A DNA stretch of 64,000 nt from the NCBI GenBank assembly GCA_016802295.1, contig JAESIW010000154.1, positions 287,575 to 351,574 on the forward strand, in the 5' to 3' direction. This stretch comes from Brachionus rotundiformis (taxonomy: Eukaryota; Rotifera; Eurotatoria; Ploima; Brachionidae). Position numbers and translations under genes: made by a program. The notes beneath the pieces were generated by a model, which made no database searches, was not told the origin of the DNA, and was given only the letters and a program-made list of their open reading frames with translations. Below, piece after piece: positions 41,585 to 53,375 of this stretch. The first letter of the stretch is position 1; each line of letters begins with the position of its first letter.

Positions 41585-42997
41585 TCACTTCCAATTTAAT
41601 TTATACTGTTCATAAAATTCGCTGGTCTTTGCCAAAATGTAATTGTAAAGCTCTTGAATAGTCTTCAAATATCTAGCTTTTCTGTCTCTTTCTTTCTTGT
41701 AGGCAATCCATTTGATGACCAAATCATACTCGCGTTGCATCATTTCTTCAAAGCGCACTTTAAAATCCCGTTTAGTATTAAATTCCGAATTGGGATTCAT
41801 CAAATTTTGGACAATTTTCTCCTCAGTTTCATCAGTAATGTCATATGAGTACCAATGATTGAATACATACGAGTAGTATATGTTGAGATATCTAGAGGCC
41901 GTGGCAGAGCCGTCAAAAGAATATGGTGCCAAGCCACCATTTCCTTTTTCCTTGCTGTGCTCTGGGTCTTTACTGTAATATATCTCTCGTTGGCTAACTT
42001 TATCTCCATCTATCAGGTCAACCAACATCATGTTGTAAATGAGAGCCGCTGGATTTTTTTGTACCTCAACGCCAAACATCAAAAAAGCCACTTCAGAAAT
42101 GAGCTGTCTTCCGGGATGCTTTTTCATGTAATATTCAAGCTCATTTATTTCATTGCTGAACAGCGCTCTAAAATGGCCTCCATGCATATACGGATCCAAG
42201 TCTCTATCAATATTCTTGTAGTCAATTTTGGTATATTTGTGTTTTTCTTTGGCCATGACAGAGTCGTGTCTGAAGCCTTGTAGTTCTTTTCTTTGCTCTA
42301 CTCTAATCTCTATTTTCAATGGAAATACCCATTCGGTGATACGCTCGGACAAAAAAAAGTTCTCTGTAATGCCTTTGGTGTTTTTTAAGCCCTTGTAGCA
42401 GTAGTTGTCAAATTGTAGATTGGCCAAAAAATCGCTGAAAAACTCTGTAGAGTCGCTTATATCGTAGCGATTGCATTTTTCCCTCAGTTTACTCATTATG
42501 GTCTCTCGAAAAGACATTTCTTCTACATGCTGGTCCCATGTTATTTTCTCATTTGACCATTTGATCAGTTCTTCACACATTTGATTGTGTGGTGCCATGA
42601 TTTCTTGAATGGTATGACTTGACTTAGCACTAAGCTTTTCAATAGCTTTCTTGTAGTTGTTCTGGTCAAGCTCGTTGCACGAGTCTTTTAGGCGTTTTTT
42701 CAGTAGGAGCTTGAATTTTTCGTGGATTTGTTTGGAACAAAAAATACTTCGACCAAGAAAGTGAAGTATCAGAGAATAGACTAGTTGTTTGTTCTTGAGC
42801 TGGTCCAATTGAGCTTCCATTTCGCTGTCTTGACCACGCAAATGACTCAAATCAATGTTAAATTTAATTATGTGTTTCCAAAGCTTGTCATCAATATTCT
42901 CGGTGGTTCTCTTGAGTAAATCTTTAAAATTGTGTTCATTGAAGTTGAATTCGACCTCTGCTTTGGGCTGGATGAAATTCACTTTTTTGTCAACCAT
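41585..42997 (-). CDS. Uncharacterised 470-residue intronless protein
   Basis: A continuous 470-codon frame starting with an ATG, with codon use and GC content well above the flanks, so it is very probably a real gene. No signal peptide or membrane segment is visible. The N-terminal third is rich in Lys, Glu and Leu and probably helical. The middle has an IEIRVEQRKELQGFRHD segment and a distinctive DPYMHGGHFRALFSNEINE stretch. A MFGVEVQKNPAALIYNMML helix follows. The last 120 residues are rich in Tyr and charged residues and look like a long helix (REYDLVIKWIAYKKERDRK). I do not recognise the family and assign no function. The lack of introns could mean a retrocopy or simply a lineage-specific gene. 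Confidence 0.8.
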   Translation of the reverse strand: MVDKKVNFIQPKAEVEFNFNEHNFKDLLKRTTENIDDKLWKHIIKFNIDLSHLRGQDSEMEAQLDQLKNKQLVYSLILHFLGRSIFCSKQIHEKFKLLLKKRLKDSCNELDQNNYKKAIEKLSAKSSHTIQEIMAPHNQMCEELIKWSNEKITWDQHVEEMSFRETIMSKLREKCNRYDISDSTEFFSDFLANLQFDNYCYKGLKNTKGITENFFLSERITEWVFPLKIEIRVEQRKELQGFRHDSVMAKEKHKYTKIDYKNIDRDLDPYMHGGHFRALFSNEINELEYYMKKHPGRQLISEVAFLMFGVEVQKNPAALIYNMMLVDLIDGDKVSQREIYYSKDPEHSKEKGNGGLAPYSFDGSATASRYLNIYYSYVFNHWYSYDITDETEEKIVQNLMNPNSEFNTKRDFKVRFEEMMQREYDLVIKWIAYKKERDRKARYLKTIQELYNYILAKTSEFYEQYKLNWK

Positions 42998-44030
42998 TTT
43001 TTAATTTTTTTTTTCTAAAAAAAAATTGGAATTTTGAAAATAAAATTTTAGATTTAAATCTATTATGACCAATTATGATAAAGAATTAAATTGCCTGATC
43101 TTTACCAGTCAAGAAATTTTAAAAATCAATAATTTTTTAATTTTTAATTTAAATAAAAAAGACAAAATTGATTTTTTTAAATTTGTTTATACTGAGCATT
43201 AAAAACGTCATGATGGTTATGATGCTCATATTTCATTAATAATAAAATTTGGATCTAGTAGAATTTTTACCCGATAAATAACATTGATAATAATCATCAA
43301 ACAATCTTCGACTCATTTAAATATCTATCTAGAAAGAAATCAATTTTTAAATAAGCATCTAATTTAGACTGGAATTTTTTGGAATTTTTTTTTTTATACA
43401 ATTGCACAATAAATTAAAAAAATTAAATAATTGAGTGTATTTTTATCCAAAATTATGATATAATAGTTAAAATTTCTTGGTAAATAAAGACTTTTTTGAA
43501 ATTATCAGACTGATTTCATTAAATGTAAAAATTTTTCTCATAAAGTATATTATCTTTATGATATAATCTTAACCATACTGTGACAAGCTTTTATGAAAAT
43601 AATATTTTTTATTTTTTTTAAATATTAGTTATTTTTGAATTTTATTGTTCTTTTGTTTTAAATTATAAAAAAAAATATTTGTAAAATCATTAAAGATTAT
43701 GGATAAGACTACACGACTAGAAAAAAAATAACTAAAGGTGTAAAAAATTACCAATTTTATCAATTTTCTCTCTGAATATTATAAATTGATTAAAGTTTTT
43801 AATTTATAAAGATTTAAAAAAAGTTAAAACATTTTTATTTTTCAATTTTGAGAAGAGAAATTTTTAAATGTTCCAAATAAGTGCTTTTTATATCTTTACA
43901 TTAATTTTGAAAATAAAATTTCGAAAAGGCATTTCTTCTACTTCTACATAAAAATCGTGGTCAGTTTATCAAAATATGAAAAGAAGAGTTCGAAAGCTGC
44001 CGATATTGCATGAATGAATTAAATACTTTC
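42998..44030. other. AT-rich intergenic region
   Basis: Homopolymer-rich sequence, nothing recognised. Confidence 0.6.
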
Positions 44031-44039
44031 TTGTTGACA

Positions 44040-44790
44040 GGAAGCAAAGAGTAGTTTTGGTATGAGGTCGCTAATGGCGTCAAGGATCGGTTTTGGGTTC
44101 GACTTTGTTCATTTTCCACATAAATGATTTATTGGATTCGATTCAAAGTCCATGTCTTTCATATTGGGGTTTTTTAATAAGAATGAATTAGGATCGACTC
44201 AACTTCAAAATGAACTCTTTGAATTAAGTAACTAGACAACAAAATGGTCTACTGCACTAAATGTATTAAAGTTTATATTGTATATTGGTCGAAATGGGAA
44301 TAAAACTGGATATAGAGTTCCAATCTTGGACGGGGCAGTGACTCTTAAAGAAACTGTTGAAGAAAAGGACCTCAGTGTTATTGTGTCTATTCTAAGCTAA
44401 CAGAGTGTAAGGTCAAATCAGGAATGCATTCGTGTGTTAGGACAAAGAAACTTTTAGACTTTTATACATAGGACTTGTCAGACCGCATCTTGAATATGCT
44501 GTAAGTATTTGGAACCCTTCAACGAAAGGTAACATAGACATCATCGAAAGTATCCAAAGAAGAGCGACGAAGCTAGTCCATTGTTTGAAAGAAAAGTCAT
44601 ACCTTTGGACTTAATGAGCTAAGAAGATCGTAGAACAAGAAAGGATCTTATTCAAACGTTCAAGATAGTCAACCGCCATGAGAAGACTAATCTAATGAAG
44701 GATGTGAACCTAGGTACAAGTTTGAATCTGAAGCTGAGAAGAAAACATAACATGAAGCTAGAGAAAGAAATTTGCATATATTTTCAATGA
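44040..44790 (+). mobile_element. CR1/L2-like LINE fragment, RT palm to ORF end
   Basis: The longest LINE piece in the window. Plus-strand frames give QGSVLGSTLFIFHINDL (RT motif before the catalytic box), then a TTKWSTALNVLKF stretch, EEKDLSVIVS (the EKDLGV block), LYIGLVRPHLEYAVSIWNP, IESIQRRATKLV, and RTRKDLIQTFKIVNR. These are successive CR1/L2 ORF2 blocks in order, separated by stops and frame changes. The catalytic FADD box is not readable and the 5' part is missing. Confidence 0.85.
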
Positions 44791-45027
44791 GGAAATATAT
44801 TTCAAAAATTATTGTTAACTTAGTAGGTAAAAATTTTAAAAGGTTAACATCAACTTGACCAATTTGCCAATCACCATGATTTTTGTCTCTTTTTATCTTG
44901 ATTTATTTCAAATATTTTTATAATATTTTGGCAAGACTTTGTTATCTGATAATGGACCTAGTACTGTTTTCAATCGTTCATATTTTTAAGTTAAATTTTT
45001 AAACCACACAAATTTAAAAGTTTTTTA

Positions 45028-48000
45028 TTAAAATTTAAGCAAATTAGAAACTTGGATATCATAGAGGCTATCATTTTTTTCATTTATATTCAAAGAATAA
45101 TTAAGGGCACAATTTGCACTGGCTTTATTTGAATCCAGCTCCATTTCGATTATCTATCAAGGAAACAATAAATCATTTATTCATTAATTACATAATAAAA
45201 AACATACTGCTTCGTAAGAATTGTTCTCAAAGGCTTCATCCAGCTGAAATTCAACTGCTTGACTAAGGTTATTCACTTTTTCTATTTCTTTTGACACATA
45301 TGCACAGTAGTGGCTTTTGAGACTCTGAATTTCCCAAAGTGAGCTCTTAAGAGCGCCACAGTTTTTAAAATCTAGACAATTTATCTCATAAGGATCCTCT
45401 AATATATCGGCTTTGGTCTTATTATGAATCAATATCTTGCAATTAGGATGTCTTATTAAAAGATTGTATGTGAACAAAACCAAAAATTTAAGATCTCCAG
45501 GGGGACAATGCAAAGACATTCGAGACAGCTTTTTAATAAAAGCAGCCACTAAGTTTGATGACAAATGACTTAAAAAATTCAATTCTAAACTAAAAATTAA
45601 ATTATTGATTTTAATTTACGTTGAGAGCAAAAACATGTCCAGAAGTTGGAAAAATCTGTCTTTGTATTTTGTGTGAAAAATTGCCGGGTCTAATAGCTGA
45701 TAGACTTTTTGGTAAAACTTTGGATACTCTCTAAAATTAAAATTTTAATAATAAGATTAGATTTTTTGATTTTATTTTACAAATTATAATTGTTTATTAG
45801 AATGAAAAGACTATTGAGTGCCAAAACACTGATCAGTCCACCTGAGTTGTACGAATGGGTCAAAAAGTCGGCCAACATTAGCGGATTTGTCATTTTTGGA
45901 ATCAATTTTTCCGGAAGTTTAATTAGTAGCTTTTTATAAAGTTTAGGTGTTAGCTGATTTTTTAAAAAATTAACGAAACAATCGTTGAACAGTTTTCTAT
46001 GAGCATCTAGCTGAATTATTTTCGAATTGGCAGCCAAGTTATCTCTTTTAAGAGCAAACAACTTTTCAGTCTTGTTCTCCAAATTTTGGTCATCTTGATT
46101 TTGAGAAGCTTGACCAATTTGGTCATCGATATCATTTGCCTTTGAGTCTTTGGTTGAATTTTGATTTTCTTTGACAAGATCTGGCATTGTGGCATAAATA
46201 TTAAGGATATTTTCCAGCACTTCTTCTTTTGCTTGATTTTTTTTATAAAAATCAATCAACAAGTATTTTAAACTGAAGTATCTCAGATCCCAGAATGTAA
46301 AATATGAGCGTATTTTTTTTAAAAATTTATCATCCAACTCAACATTCATTAGAACATCTATAATTGTCTAAATTGTTAAATTTTAATTTTCATTTATGCA
46401 AGCTTTTGTCTTTAGTCCTACTTCTAAGAGTTCTTGGGGCAGTTGATGCTTTTCTTCGCTTTCTTGAACTTAAAAATCCAAAATTCAAGCTTTGTCAAAT
46501 AATTTAATTCTCTTTGAGATTGCCATAAGATTATGAATCCTAGTTGGCAATATCTTACAAAAAGAAAGACATCTAATGTTGGAAAGGGTGCATAGTAAAA
46601 CATTAATACCAGTAGTGTTACCAAATTAGATTTGACTAAACGCTTAAATACATAAGGGGTAATAACATCTCCTTTGGAAAACGTGATTGAAAAGATTCTA
46701 GCTAACATGGATTATTCAAAAACTGTAGAATCTATTTGGTGACAAGAGAATAGAAAATAATCAAACAAAAATGTAAAAATTTAAAAATAATTTCAATTAT
46801 TAAATTTATTCTTTTATCTTTTTCTGATATTAAATTTGTTTGTTTTTCTGTCAATTTATTTGGCAATATTTATACCAATCATTCAACAATTAAGATTTAG
46901 TATCAAATTAAAATTAAGAAATGTTAAAAAGCTATTCTAAACCTATTTTATATATTATAAAACGCCACATCTATCTATCCTCTAGTTGCTATCTTTTCTA
47001 TTAGCAATTTGTCAACCAATTCTCAAATACTTGATGCATCCTTTGGCACAGAGACAGAAAATTAAAGAACACTGTATTGTCAAGATATTTTACTGCACTA
47101 TCTCTTTAACATGATCTTCATGAAAAATCAATCTGCAAGTATAATGGTTAATTATATATGACTAAATATTCAAGAAGATAAAATCTGTGTTCCATTTAGC
47201 ACACTATTCATTACAGTTAATTTTGCATTGGTCTCCTTTCCAATCTTTTTTTTATTAAAAAGAATAACATAACTCCTCCAATTTTTTAATTAATTAATGA
47301 ATTTTTTTCATTTCCATTTATTTACCCTAAACCTTAATCTTTACCTTATATTTTATTTTCTTAATAAGATTTGAATAACTTTTGAAGTCACTTTTTAATT
47401 AATTATTTAAAAAAATCAAAATTTTCTTTTTTGAACTGAAGACCTTTTAACTTTGATTTATTATGAATTCAAAATTTTTTATTTATAAGACAATAATTTA
47501 ATTTATTAAGATAAAACATACCTTTTTTAAACTGAGTCTCAAATTTTAATAAGTCAAATAAACCAATTAAGCAAGTTATCTACAAATAATTAAAATTAGC
47601 CAATTTTCAAACACCAAGAACAATTTTAAGTTACTTTAATTGTTTTAAATTTAGGATTTTTTGCGCTATTATCTTTTATATAATCCAGCATTAAATTTTT
47701 TAAATCACCGAATCGCTGATTCATCCAAAGACGATACTTTTCGTCCGAATTGAGGCAGCTCAAGTTTTTGGCAAACATCTCTTGTTCTTTTTGATTCAAG
47801 AATAGCTGAAATTTTCCATCCTTTAGATACGAACCAAATATTTGGCACATGGAACTTATAGCTTTAATACAAGGCTGGATTTTTTTGGACTGTAAAATAA
47901 TTCTTTATAAAATTTTACAAAAAAAGATAATTTTAAATTACTTCTGAGGCATATTTGAACAAATCAACTATCAAATTGGACCGCTTTTTGTTCTTAAGGA

Positions 48001-48046
48001 TCTGATTAGTAAGCTGGTCAATTTTTTCGCCCAAATTTGAACTCAT
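45028..48046 (-). CDS. NOC4L: NOC4L, nucleolar complex protein 4 homologue
   Basis: The CBF/MAK21 family is clear from YNSGGLISVLALNSLFIL, NLEYPKFY, LLDPAIFHTKYKDRFFQL, LVAAFIKKLSRMSL, NLLIRHPNC and SSLWEIQSLKSHY, all in the order of human NOC4L. Exons: 48046-47942, 47889-47635, one near 46690-46600 (DVITPYVFKRLVKSNL), 46367-45781, 45730-45620, 45568-45208 and 45153-45028. The last four join in frame by GT/AG. The junction into the third exon does not close in phase, so a short exon in 46.7-47.6 kb is probably missed. NOC4L works with NOP14 in nucleolar maturation of the 18S rRNA and 40S subunit. An Asp/Asn/Gln-rich insert (QASQNQDDQN) interrupts the middle region. It lies head to head with PACS, 326 bases apart. 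Confidence 0.88.
47221..47272. repeat. Short dispersed repeat, copy 1 (mate 48236-48290)
   Basis: The sequence TTTTGCATTGGTCTCCTT...CCAATC followed by a T tract and ATTAAAAAGAATAA occurs here, in a NOC4L intron, and again at 48236-48290 with small indels. Confidence 0.7.
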
Positions 48047-48372
48047 ATCAAGATTGGCAAAGGTTGGCAAGTTTTAACTTTAGAGAAAATTTTGAATAAA
48101 CTTAAAACATGCTTTTTTTAAATAAAAAATATATTAAATATTTTATGAATTATACAGATGGTAATGTATTTTGTCTTTATGAATGCAAATTTGCATTTTT
48201 TGCATCTGACTTTTGTGAAAAAATTTTGAAGCAAATTTTGCATTGGTCTCCTTCTCCAATCTTTTTTTATTAATAAAAAGAATAATAAAAAAGATAATAA
48301 ATTATTCTATTTTATTTACGGATATCTTTTTTTATGGTGCATTTAAATTTAGTTACTAAGAAATAAATTTTG
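48047..48372. promoter_or_regulatory. Head-to-head promoter interval between NOC4L and PACS
   Basis: The 326 bases between the two start codons must serve both genes. It holds the second copy of the short repeat (48236-48290). No TATA or initiator motif stands out. Confidence 0.5.
48236..48290. repeat. Short dispersed repeat, copy 2 (mate 47221-47272)
   Basis: About 50 bases nearly identical to the copy in the NOC4L intron, in the same orientation, about 1 kb apart. Confidence 0.7.
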
Positions 48373-51176
48373 ATGAATTCTGTGCTTAATAATTCAAGTC
48401 AGCGGGAAGGCTCGCGGCCAAGCCATGAAGAAAACGTACCATCTTTGCTTCACACTGCATCGAATGTTCAAAGCGACCACGACCATCAAGACACCAAGCC
48501 ATTCAAAATGAACACATACATACAGCTTGACATTGACGAGAATAACTTTAACTGTTTGCCGCGCATTTGTAAATTTGTCATCACTCGGCTCAAGCTTGAC
48601 CAAGAGCTTATTCAGCCGTCAGTAATTTTGGCCGTGAAGCTTGAAGCCAGCAAGCGCTCGCTGCGAACTCTTGAGATACCTTTGGAAAACCAAAGGGCAG
48701 ACCTAAACCTCTTGTACAACATAACTTATCCACATTATTTAAAAAAAGATACCAATTTACTCTACATTTATGTCCAAACTAGGCGCAAAAAATATAAAAC
48801 CAAAGCAAAAACAATCCAATTCGGATACAAGACTCTGGCCTACACTTTCATTGACCTTGCCAATGCACTGCAAAAGCCATACTCGAACGACTTGCCATTG
48901 TTTCTCAGATCAGGCAAAAATGGACTCAAGCAGCAAGTAATCGGCTCCTTGAGCATCCAGTCATTGACCAGTCAGCCCATAAATGACTACGATACCAGCG
49001 ACGAGATTGACTTCGACCTAAATTCAGACATTGACTCGGACAACGAGCACAAAAAGGCAACCCAAAAAACAAACAAAAGCCAATTGACTGGCAAAATAAT
49101 TTCTTTTATTAGAAAATTAAAGAATGAGAACAGCCAACACCACAAATCAACCCAATCAACTGACCAGACCATAGAAAATGAGCATTCGCTCATCATAAAT
49201 GATGTTTACGACCTGGACTATGATGATAACGAGGATTTAGATGAAGAATTTTACAACAACATTGAGCAAGTCAGTGATTATGCCAATTCGGACTCAGATG
49301 AGCCAAATTTTTTGTTCAAAGACCAAGATGCCTATTCAATTGTGTCAACACCAAAACCAAAAATAGAACCTTTCTACAGCCAGAATCTTGACGTCTCTGA
49401 CGAACAATCTCTTTGCTTAAACTTCAAGCGAAATTATCTGATAGCCGAAAAGCCAGAGTCCATAATGGATAATTATGTGGTGCGCAAAAATTTTACCATA
49501 ATCGAAGCTGATGAACTTGGCAAAAGTTTGAGTGAAGTTCAATTGGAAAATTTGCTCAGGAATAAAAGTAATGTTAAAATATTTCTCATAGGCTCAAATA
49601 ATACCATGCTGAGGGACTATTTACGCTCATTTTACTTAAATATAGTCAAATTAAATTCAGAGTATGGCAAAATTTTCCAAAATTTTTTCATCCTTTCAAA
49701 TGACAAACAAGAGATTTTAAATTATCTAATTTATTATTTAAATGAGGAAAATGCAAAAATGTCTTTGAGTCAGATACAAATTGGTGAAGTGATGTTGCAT
49801 AGCGAGAATGAGCTTTTAGATGGCAAACTAATTCCATTTTTGAGCTCGGTATCAATTAGTCAAAATGATGATGAGTCAGTCAATTGTGCCAAAATGGCTA
49901 GTCTATCTACTTCGTCTAGTTTGCCACAATTTTTAAATCTAAATGCTAATAATTGCCAGTCAAAATCGAATAAATGTAGCTATTCGCCACCTAGTTCTCC
50001 GCTGGTAAACCAGGACAGTGTTGATGTGTCCCTGTTTCATAATCTACAGATCGACTATTGGACAAACTCGGGCCCAGACGACTGCACTAACCAAGAAAAT
50101 GATCCTAATAGGTCGTGTTTAAAAGCTTTATTTAAAAATATCACTATATTTAGAAATCACGGAACCAATTTGTCCGATTTGCCACAACACTTAACTCTGT
50201 GTTACTGTGTTAAGGAGAAAAAACAAAAGAGTAAGTTTGTTTTAAATAAAAAAAAATTTTATTTATGAATTTTTTATGATATGATCTAATATCTGATAAA
50301 AAAAATATTTGTCCAGTATATTTCCATAAATTACTGATCCGGTTCGGTTATACGATCAAAATTTTTTAGTTTTATTTACATAAATATATAAAATTTCTCA
50401 ATTTAAACATTTAAACTGATTAAAAAAGCAAAATATTTATGATATTTATTTGAAAAACATTGAATTTAAATTTTTTATTTGATATGTTTGTTTTTTAGTT
50501 TAGAAAAATAATGATTAAACGAAAAATACTAAAATTTCAAAAAAATTAATATAAATTATTTTTTAAGATTTAAGATTCGATATAATTCGAAATTGCTTGT
50601 CATTGTAAATATAATAAAGTTCTTTCTTTATTTTAAATTTAAGAATTTTAGAAATTTGCTATAAAATTGCGTTGATACAAAAAATGTTACCTTTAATCTA
50701 TAAAGAACCATTTATTTAAGACAAATTGAAAAAATCCAATCTAAAAAGGAAATAATTTTAATAAGAACTAAAAATTTAGCAATATTTTTTTATTCCATTT
50801 TAATCAAGTCTAACCTAAAGAAAACTTTTTTAAATATTCAAAATTCAACTATTTTTTTTAAACTTTTTCTTTAATATTTGTATAATTAATTTGTAAATTA
50901 AACTTTAGTCATGCGGTTGAGTAAAAAGCCTAAAGATATCGAAGGCAAGAAGGAGGTAATAGAGTGTCTCAGTCGTTTAGTGTGCACATCTAAAAATTCT
51001 TTGTCACCAATTAATGGTAACTTTATATTAACTCTTTCTTTACTTAATCAATAAATTTTTTTTTTTAAGTATGGATTGATGAGAATGAATATTTGAATAT
51101 AAAATTTTTACAAATATCATCATTGTGGCAAGGAAAACCTGTTTATATTAATATCGCTAGAGCTAACAATCCTTAA
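48373..51176 (+). CDS. PACS family sorting protein (phosphofurin acidic cluster sorting protein)
   Basis: Three exons: 48373-50230, 50909-51016 and 51070-51176, joined in frame by GT/AG; the start is the ATG at 48373. The N-terminal furin-binding region matches PACS1/2: CLPRICKFVITRLKL, VILAVKLEASKRSLRTLEI, YPHYLKKDTN, FGYKTLAYTFIDLA and SIQSLTSQPI. An Asp/Glu-rich acidic stretch and an IVSTPKPKIEPFY motif follow, as in vertebrate PACS. The C-terminal PACS domain is recognisable by LQIDYWTN, then KSKPKD-like basic residues and VIECLSRLVCTSKNS, IKFLQISSLW at the end. PACS proteins bind acidic-cluster motifs of cargo such as furin and connect them to adaptor complexes for Golgi and endosomal sorting. 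Vertebrates have two paralogues; this looks like the single invertebrate form. About 690 residues. Confidence 0.92.
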
Positions 51177-53375
51177 TTTGTGGACTGATTCAAAACTTAT
51201 TTAAAAAGTTAAAATCATTAATTTAATTTTTTTTAGTCTATCAAACTAAATTAATTATTTTTTTCTTATATGTGGTTATATTAAATTTAATGAGTTTTTT
51301 TGTAAGCGGTTTTAATAATTTTTGTTAAATAAAATTGTAAATTAAAAAATAAAGAACTTAACTATTTTATTAATTAAAATTTTTTTTTACCATAAATATC
51401 TAAGATGTTGATGAGCAGTTGATTTTGGTCAATTATTTTTAAAAAATAGTAGAAGTTGTAGTAGTTATGAGACTGCAGTTTAGAAATATATAATAATGCC
51501 TTCCGGCAGAATTTTAGCTCAATAAGAGCTGGGTCAGTCTTTCCTTTCTCTGTTCTATATCAAACACTTCTCTGTCGATACCCGCTTTAAAGCCATTAAC
51601 TGTCTCTGAGTTGACAACACTCTGCGGTTAAGCATTCCACTTTGAAACCACTCTGTTGGTCAGAAAGTTATATCTTGATGTAGCTTATTTGCAACTTATG
51701 GCAAAAAATAGTCTTTGATAACAAGAACAACCTTAGATTTGCTTATTTAAACAAACTCTATTCACTTTATTTCCTCAGACATTGGCTTTAGAACAGCCGT
51801 TTTCGTATTTTAATCTCTAAATTAATAAACTATTAGACTAATACAACTTCTTAACATTAACAAAAATAACCCATTACCTAGATCAACACAAACTCAAACT
51901 TGTATCAAATAAATTCGTCTTTTTAAAGTTTTTTTACAAAAACTTAGTTTTTTATAAATTTAAAATTTTTTGAAAAAATAACAAAATTGAACTTTAAGTT
52001 TAAATTTTTTATCTTAACTAGAGTCATTCCAGAATTTGATTTAATTTTTTTTTCTTTCAATTAATATTCAAAATGGTCAAAATTTTGCTTAAAACATACA
52101 TATAAATTTAATTAATGATAGCTCAAATAGATAAAGCATTTTAATTGACCATAAAAAAAAGAATTTACAGACAGATGGAAAAATCCGAAAGAGTACATTT
52201 TAGCTGATTCTTTTTCTTATAGACCTGAAAAGGAAGTAAGAAGTTCTTATAAAACCAGACACTATTGGTCGAGACTATCTTTTGGAATGAGCTTCTTTCC
52301 CAGTAATCAGCTGATATCTATCGATATATAATAAGTATGAATTTTACCAAAGTACTAACCACTATTCCTTTTATTTTCTTTCAGACTTGATTTTTTAGCC
52401 TATTTTTGATTTTTAAAAATTAAGATAAAGAGCAATTAATTAGTTGTGATAAATTTTTGTTTTCATTTTAACATTTAGCGTCAGTCAATTGACCATGGGA
52501 ATTTTTTTTCTTTAAGTTATCTAACTTTTTCACACCATGCTAGATGATTAGGTCCATTGAAAAAAAATCGCTTTTTTCTTAAATAATTATATTTATATTT
52601 TTTTATAATTATTTATATATTTAATTGACTTGAAATAAAAATGCCCTCTAGTGTGAATTAGGCATGCTATAAGCACTAGCCCGCATCTGAAAAGATTATC
52701 AAGCAGAGTGTGAGGAATTGATTAGGACATTAACTTTTTAAGTGATAAAAGGGTTGACAACAGGTTTTGTAATTGCCAAAAAAGTCAGTCAAAAAAATAA
52801 AAATATAATATTTGTATAATATTAATAAAAATATGTTTCTCATTATATTTTATTCTTTTTTATAGACATAAATAATACTGATAATATATTCAATGATTGA
52901 TTAAGTTTTCTTCATTCTAGCTGATAGCAATTTTTCGATCAGCTTACTTAAAAATCATTTTCCATTACCATACTGGATAAAAAATTTATTGATCATAAAA
53001 TTTGAATATTTTTTCTCATGGAATGATACTTTTGCGATACAATCTATATTTTGTATACTTGCACTAGAATTACGATTAATTTAAACCACAAATAAATCCA
53101 TTTTAATGAATTTTTACTTTAATAAACATTTCGGTTAATAATTTTTTGATTAATTTATTAAAAATTTCATCGTGACAAACAATCATTATATTAATTTCTA
53201 ATCAACAAAAAAAACAACTATAGTTGAAAAATTTTTTTTTAAAACTCAAAAAAAATTAAATGATTTAAAATAGAAAAAGAGATACTGATATAACACTTAA
53301 ATAGAATGTTAAATTTAAACATATATATCCATTAATAAGATGATTGTGCAACCAATTACGCATTATTAAACACCT
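51177..53375. other. Intergenic region with one LINE relic
   Basis: Apart from the LINE fragment at 51480-51690, only AT-rich sequence is seen. AATAAA near 51345 could serve PACS. Confidence 0.5.
51480..51690 (-). mobile_element. CR1/L2-like LINE 3' end
   Basis: The minus strand reads YNFLTNRVVSKWNA, a stop, PQSVVNSETVNGFKAGID: the end of a LINE ORF with one nonsense change. It is less decayed than most of the other fragments. Confidence 0.8.

Noticed and set aside
41855..42283. 142-codon plus-strand hydrophobic frame
   Set aside because: Antisense to the 470-residue gene; the apparent membrane character comes from reading charged codons backwards.
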